DNA of 64,000 nt from NCBI GenBank assembly GCA_028023455.1, contig JAQFVV010006336.1, positions 2,062,224-2,126,223 on the forward strand. The letters are read 5' to 3'. Origin of the DNA: Epiperipatus broadwayi (Eukaryota > Onychophora > Udeonychophora > Euonychophora > Peripatidae). Below the pieces are notes generated by a model. It was not told the DNA's origin, searched no databases, and saw nothing but the letters and a program-made list of their open reading frames with translations. A program made the translations under genes and the position numbers. This document shows positions 54,258 through 64,000 of the stretch, piece by piece; the stretch's first letter is position 1; every line of letters begins with the position of its first letter.

Positions 54258-54327
54258 ATCTAAATTGACTTTTTTAGCTTTTACCAAATGCCAATATATT
54301 TGTAACGTATATAAATAAACGTTACAA
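54258..54327. mobile_element. Partial copy of the hairpin MITE
   Basis: Right half of the 52770-52905 hairpin (taccaaatgccaatatatt, then ataaataaacgttacaa). The left half is missing. It lies in the core of the long-TIR element, so the core has itself been a target or donor. Confidence 0.75.
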
Positions 54328-54556
54328 TACCACCAGTGCCAGGAGATGAGAATAAAATAGGGGTTTACACTAATTTTATTCTTAAGTTTTTTAAATTCAT
54401 ATTCGTATTTTTTTTTCTGTAGTAGCGTGCTGATATATTGTGTAGACTCATTCACAAGCGACGTTCGGCTTTAACGCCCACTTTTAGGTCTAACACGGCG
54501 GGAATGGAAAATATTTCAACATTCATCTGTGTCCTATCCGCTTTAGTGTAATATTA

Positions 54557-54766
54557 ATGATAAGAAGCCCAAGTTATAAGCACAAATGAGCGTTGCTCAT
54601 CTTTCTGAGTCTTACAGGCTCGTGGCAACTTGGTCCAACTTGATCCGCCTTCCCCTTTATTGGGATCTCTGCTAGAAATAGTCTGACGAGCATTTAAAGA
54701 CGGTCTTATGTTCATATACTGCGGATAAGGACTCGGGGCTATGTTATTCCCCTCTTCAGTAACCGC
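54557..54766 (-). other. 70-codon open stretch in GC-richer core
   Basis: The minus strand is open here between in-frame stops and its translation looks protein-like (SSRDPNKGEGGSSWTKLP, then KDEQRSFVLITW). The block 54449-54830 has many CpGs and is compositionally unlike the AT-rich TIRs. Not recognised; possibly a transposase remnant or a captured exon. Confidence 0.35.
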
Positions 54767-56434
54767 CTACCCGGTCAAATACTTGTGACTTATGTCTACA
54801 TCAGCCACGATCGTGTTTTTAGACATATATAAAAAAATATACATATATATTTTTTCTTCTGGAAGTCATATTAAAAAAAATATCTTCTTTCATATTTTAA
54901 TAATCAGGGTTTAATTAGTTATTTTTTTTTTTTTATAATTTTTTTCTTTTTTCAAAAAAATCATAATTTATTTTCCGGCTGTGAGTTTCTTTGAGTCATC
55001 ATTGTAATGTTCTTTATCATTACAACTCATCTCAGGTTGTAGTTGTTAAATCGAAGCCCGAGTTGGGTTGCCATTTTAACGTTTTTAGTTTTGCTAGGCC
55101 TCTTACACGCGCATATAAACTGCGCGTGAGTTGATCAAGCTATGTCAAAAAAGAAGAAAGTTATATTTCTATTCTAAAAACATAGCTATATTTCCTGATC
55201 AACTCGGCCTAGAATTATTGCTAAATACAATCGTGAGCTGACTCAGTTTTTAATTTCTACCTGAGGGCGCCAGAGTCGTTAGACCGATTGAGTCGGCGTC
55301 AAACATATTGTAACTCGTAAACTAAACAGAAAAAAAGTGCTTTTAAACTACTGAATTCCCAAAACTTACCGGTAAGTTATACTTCATTACTCCTGATTGT
55401 GACCAAATTAAACGTTTTCAAACAATTTCTAAAAGTATGTTTAAACAATCCCGATAGAGACATTAATTTTCTTGTACGAGAGACATTCAATTTTTTTAAG
55501 GAAATTTCTAGAAGAAATTTAGATATGAACAGTAATTGTAAAATTGTTTTTTATTAATTGATTCACGTCTGAGTTGTGTTCTCTCTAAGTAATTTATTTC
55601 AAATATTTTTTTAGTCTATTAGAATAAAATTATTTCCAATACCAATTTTCATTTGTGCGTTATTAATAATAGTTATTATTTTTTATTATTAAATCTATTA
55701 GTAGTTTAATAAGATTTAAAAATATAATTTACTTTTGCTAATATGTTTGAATAAGCCCAGGAATAATAATCTTAAAAAATTAATTCTCGTTACGGTATGA
55801 TGTAATACCGATTAGTTTAAAAGTTTTTTTTTTTATTGGTGAGATGTTATATGACGATTTTGGCGAATTCTTAGGAATTCTGGCGCCCAGATTAAATAAA
55901 TTAAAAGCTGATTTCGTCAATAGCACAATTCTCAACAATTAATAGGCCGAGTTGATCAGGAAATATAGCTATGTTTTTAGAATAGAAATATAACTTTCTT
56001 CCTTTTTGACATAGCTTGATCAACTCATGCGCAGTTTATATTAGCATGTAGAGGCCTAGCAAAGCAAAAAATGTTACAATATAAAATCAAGTAATAAATA
56101 ACTAACTGCACCAAAATTAAAGAAAGTTAGAGCATATGAGATAGAATTAAATTTAAAGAAATCATTTGAGAGCAATTTACATATTATATATAAAAATTAA
56201 CTAAGAGCAAATTACATATTAACAAAAACAAAGTTAAATAATATATTAAAAGAAATCTTGATAGATGAGTTAGGGTAGATTTAGTTTGCGGTGAAAGCAT
56301 GAAAAGTTACTTGGCAATTTTAAGAGTCTGATTTAAAATATTGCATGAGCACGGCAATTGAAATGAAAGTTCTTAAATAACTGCAAACTTCTATTAACAT
56401 TAAAGTTCTTAGGTCAGCTTTTACTTCCTCTTAG

Positions 56435-56543
56435 ACAGCAGACTGAGATGGCCGCTGAAGATGATGACCCGACAGGGTCGAGCAGGTTGGTGGATTTATA
56501 CTACATCATTTTTAGTTTCACAGCGACATGTAATATGTTTACA
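56435..56543 (+). other. Exon-like or PLE-hairpin-like GC-richer island
   Basis: Two readings compete. (1) Exon: a pyrimidine tract and ag (56420-56434), an ATG at 56448 in good context, 32 codons (MAAEDDDPTGSSRLVDL...) and then a donor aca|gtaagt (56544). (2) Mobile-element hairpin: ctgaaga, then gaccc-gaca-gggtc, then gag. This resembles the ctganga / stem II / gaaa core of hammerhead-type motifs carried by Penelope-like elements, with the final gaaa degraded. The second reading is more economical because no further exon of a gene is visible. Confidence 0.35.
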
Positions 56544-56956
56544 GTAAGTTCTCTCAATAGTAGCTAATCTTCCCTGTGATTCAAAATTCAGTCATTTTAT
56601 ACTTTTTTATCAGTTGTTTTTGAAGATGCAACAGTAAGATAACATCCAAAAATACATTCAAATCTATTTCCAGATTAGAAATAGATTTGACAATATGTTT
56701 TTAACAAAAGTATCTCTAATCTTAATCCCATTTTAAATGAAAACATTAATTAAAAATACCTTCCCCAGATGAAAACAATAGTGTTTCCAACCCCTTTAAT
56801 TATTTGTAGATAATTACTGTAGTATCTTCGATATTGGATTCTATAAAAATATACAGTTTAATAGAAAAAGTACTTTAAAAAGAAAAAGTTTAAAAAATGA
56901 CGTATAATAAAATATTTACAAAAAAAAAAATCAATATTTTGTTAGTATTTTCCTCC

Positions 56957-62098
<5,142 letters not shown>

Positions 62099-62119
62099 TA
62101 TATATATATATATATATAT
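62099..62119. repeat. TA microsatellite at right end of foldback
   Basis: About ten TA units directly after gttacaa, matching the TA tract on the other side of the foldback. Confidence 0.92.
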
Positions 62120-63408
62120 TGGATGATCGCACATACTGCGGTCACACATATAAATATTAAACATTCAAAGAATACTAAATATTATGTTTGGAAGAAAAAA
62201 ATAAAAAAGAAAAAAGCGAGCTTGAAAAAATTTACAGAACAAAGAAATGTTTCAACTAATTAAAAAAAGAGAGGGAATTAGAACCAAAAGATTCTTATCT
62301 TTTATTCGCCAAAGTTCGGGTTTTGGTGAAATTAAAATATAAAATTAGAGATATTGGAAATGTATGTTAAAAAATAAAGTAATAAAGAAATATCAATAAA
62401 ATGCAAGTTAAAATCCGATTTTGAAAGAAAGTAAAGTTTAAAAAAAAAAAACCTTTAAATAGCGCGCAAAACAGAGAAAGTTAGACATGATCAAAAGATA
62501 AGGATCTGGGTTTTAAAGTACACATTTGACAATAAATGAAATGCATGTATGGAGTGTATTTGAAGCAGGATATAGACAGAAATAATAAATGCTTGTCCAA
62601 ATTAAAAAAAAGAAACACGTATTAAAATCTGTTTAATTAAAATCAAGAATATTGTAATAAATAAAGGTACATAGTGGTATGAGAGTGGGTAAAACTAATT
62701 TACATATGGCCAAAGGCATAGTAAGAAAGAAGGTGTGAATAAAAGTGAAACAAAGGATCGGAAGGACAAAGGCTGGTGGAATTTTTTAATTAAAAAAAAG
62801 TTTTTCAGGAGAGATTAGAGCTAGAGACTTCGTGTTGAGAGGGTGGTAAAACACAGCTCCGATAATCAACCGATATAGTTAACAAATATGACTTTTAACA
62901 TCGGTGCCTCATCTAGAATGGCTGGCTAAGGCCATCGTGATCACTGGTCAATCAGGACGTGCTGTACTAATTGTTCTTGTCAAGATGTAATAACCACTGT
63001 CATAGCGCCTGCTGGTGGATTCATTTAGTTACCTTGTCCTCGATGCCTTGTCCTTGATGCCTCGTCCTTGATGCCTTAACACTGAAAATCTATACACAAC
63101 CAAATCTAACCTATGAGCGACCATCCCTCCTAAAGAAGTGGAGAAATCCATGTGGCGGTCGGCAGGACGTCGGATAAATTCAGAGACTAAAACCTAGGTA
63201 AAGATACATACTATTTTTATATATATTTCAATGTGCACATCGTTTACTTAGACAAAGGCCACATGCTTTTGTGAATGATAAAGACATTCTTGAATTTTTT
63301 TTGATAAATACCCAAAATGACAATTTATAAATGTACCATCATTTATCAGAGTTTTTTTTATGTGTTGTTTTTCCTGTAGCACTATAGATCATAATCTGTT
63401 TTATTTAA
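62120..63408. other. Intergenic DNA with a small minisatellite
   Basis: 62120-62800 is A-rich. 62810-63190 is less AT-rich and includes three 14-bp units ccttgtccttgatg (63032-63073, with one or two changes each). No open frame or known element is recognised in this patch. Confidence 0.45.
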
Positions 63409-63840
63409 TGTAACGTGTTTTATAGATCTTCTTATGATTGATTTATTCTATTAAATATATTTTTTCTATTTAAATCTGTCTTGTCTCATTCTTCACCATG
63501 TCCAAAAAGGGATAGTCTAGTCTTAGGGTGGGAAAACTATTATTCATTTTTTTATTATTGAATTAACATGTGAAAATTGGTGGTTCAGTGTTAGATTCTC
63601 ATCCAAGTGCTGTAACTCTGTCAGATCTTACAGCAGTTGGGAGAAAGTTGATCGGGAAATATAACCTGGGGCTATATCTGTATAACATACAGGTTCGGTC
63701 AAATACAGAGATAGACTCGTCTATTTCTGTATTTCTTTGTGCTTGCGATAACGGAAAGTGGACGATTTTGAATTATAGAATTCCCCATTATGTACACATA
63801 AAAGGGAAGTTTAGCCTTCGATCATCGTGTGTCTGTTACA
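63409..63840 (+). mobile_element. Probable 5' LTR of an LTR retrotransposon
   Basis: The segment begins tgtaac and ends gttaca, a perfect 6-bp inverted terminal repeat of the TG...CA type. Five bases later comes a primer-binding-site-like sequence. These features together are those of a 5' LTR about 430 bp long. The second LTR would lie beyond the window, so the direct-repeat test cannot be made here. A 104-codon frame (63570-63884) crosses the LTR edge and is therefore not a gene. The LTR contains a tRNA-Gly-like segment. Confidence 0.5.
63576..63604 (+). other. tRNA-Gly 5'-half-like segment
   Basis: attggtggttcagtgttag followed by attctcatcc matches the 5' half of animal tRNA-Gly (GCC) from memory with about one substitution and one deletion before the anticodon stem. 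It includes the A box. The anticodon loop, B box and 3' half do not follow, so it is not a tRNA gene. Confidence 0.5.
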
Positions 63841-63845
63841 TATAT

Positions 63846-63863
63846 TGGGGGCCTGTCCGGGAT
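63846..63863 (+). promoter_or_regulatory. Primer-binding-site-like sequence (tRNA-Pro type)
   Basis: tgggggcctgtccgggat, 18 bases, differs at two adjacent positions from the complement of the 3' end of animal tRNA-Pro as I recall it. It sits five bases after gttaca, the usual place for the minus-strand primer site of an LTR retrotransposon. Confidence 0.5.
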
Positions 63864-64000
63864 CTGAAATTTCTGTGCAATTAATAATCACGTGTTAAAT
63901 AATTTCATAAGATAACGTAAATATTTTTATATATATATATATATATATGTGTTTCCAATATATATAAAATTAGCGTTGTAAGTTAAAGTGGTGAGAAGCG

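Larger units (their letters stand above)
52924..56063. mobile_element. 3.1-kb element with ~0.7-kb terminal inverted repeats
   Basis: The left terminus (52924-53655) and the right terminus (55363-56063, inverted) align throughout, from tttgctaggcctct at the outer ends to aacttaccggtaagtt at the inner ends. The outer about 120 bases contain a nested hairpin (gttgatcaagctatgt against acatagctatatttcctgat). Similarity is high at the outer end and falls to perhaps 65-70% inward. A third copy of the outer 260 bases lies at 55090-55350, oriented like the left arm and abutting the right arm. The core (53656-55089) carries GC-richer segments unlike the arms. Best read as a non-autonomous DNA transposon with long TIRs; superfamily unknown. 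Confidence 0.75.

Noticed and set aside
63570-63884. 104-codon open frame
   Set aside because: It spans the inferred LTR edge and primer-binding site, so it is more likely incidental.

Overview
The window looks like AT-rich, non-coding metazoan nuclear DNA (by eye about three quarters A+T). It has no bacterial operons, no rRNA or complete tRNA genes and no convincing intact protein-coding gene. Long TATC, TA, CA/TG and TA-plus-TG microsatellites, tRNA-derived SINE-like pieces, a decayed Ty3/gypsy pol, a decayed hAT/ZBED-type transposase and large inverted repeats fit an invertebrate genome. The microsatellite style would suit a mollusc such as a cephalopod, but nothing in the window proves the taxon.

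Layout. 1-5.1 kb: AT-rich spacer with a 91-bp perfect hairpin (1956-2185). 5.2-9.9 kb and 19.1-23.4 kb: two diverged copies of one long dispersed repeat, each ending in gggcacaatata against a TA tract. 12.2-13.0 kb: a broken unidentified frame. 13.6-14.8 kb and 24.4-25.5 kb: two members of a palindromic family whose arms carry tRNA-like promoter boxes. 15.65-15.9 kb: a minus-strand SINE-like unit. 16-17.7 kb: less AT-rich, CpG-bearing DNA. 18.5-19.0 kb: a TATC array of almost 500 bp. 33.8-36.6 kb: a dead Ty3/gypsy pol with protease, reverse transcriptase, RNase H and integrase remnants in order. 38.8-47.5 kb: two 2.9-kb direct repeats flanking 2.7 kb of decayed minisatellites. 48.0-48.7 kb: hAT-type transposase pseudogene, minus strand. 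52.8-56.1 kb: a small MITE and a 3.1-kb element with about 0.7-kb terminal inverted repeats around a GC-richer core. 57.1-62.1 kb: a 5-kb giant inverted repeat embedded in TA tracts. 63.4-64.0 kb: probable 5' LTR and primer-binding site of an LTR retrotransposon that runs off the window.

How it fits together. Almost everything that can be recognised is mobile DNA or its debris. The main cross-cutting pattern is that several unrelated-looking repeats end in (Y)RYACAATA followed by a TA tract (or TATATTGTR on the other strand), and that inverted repeats at several scales are centred on or bounded by TA microsatellites. The best candidates for something new are the giant foldback, the SINE-dimer palindromes, the direct-repeat element with a minisatellite core, and the shared terminal motif. 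All alignments were done by eye; identities and boundaries are approximate.
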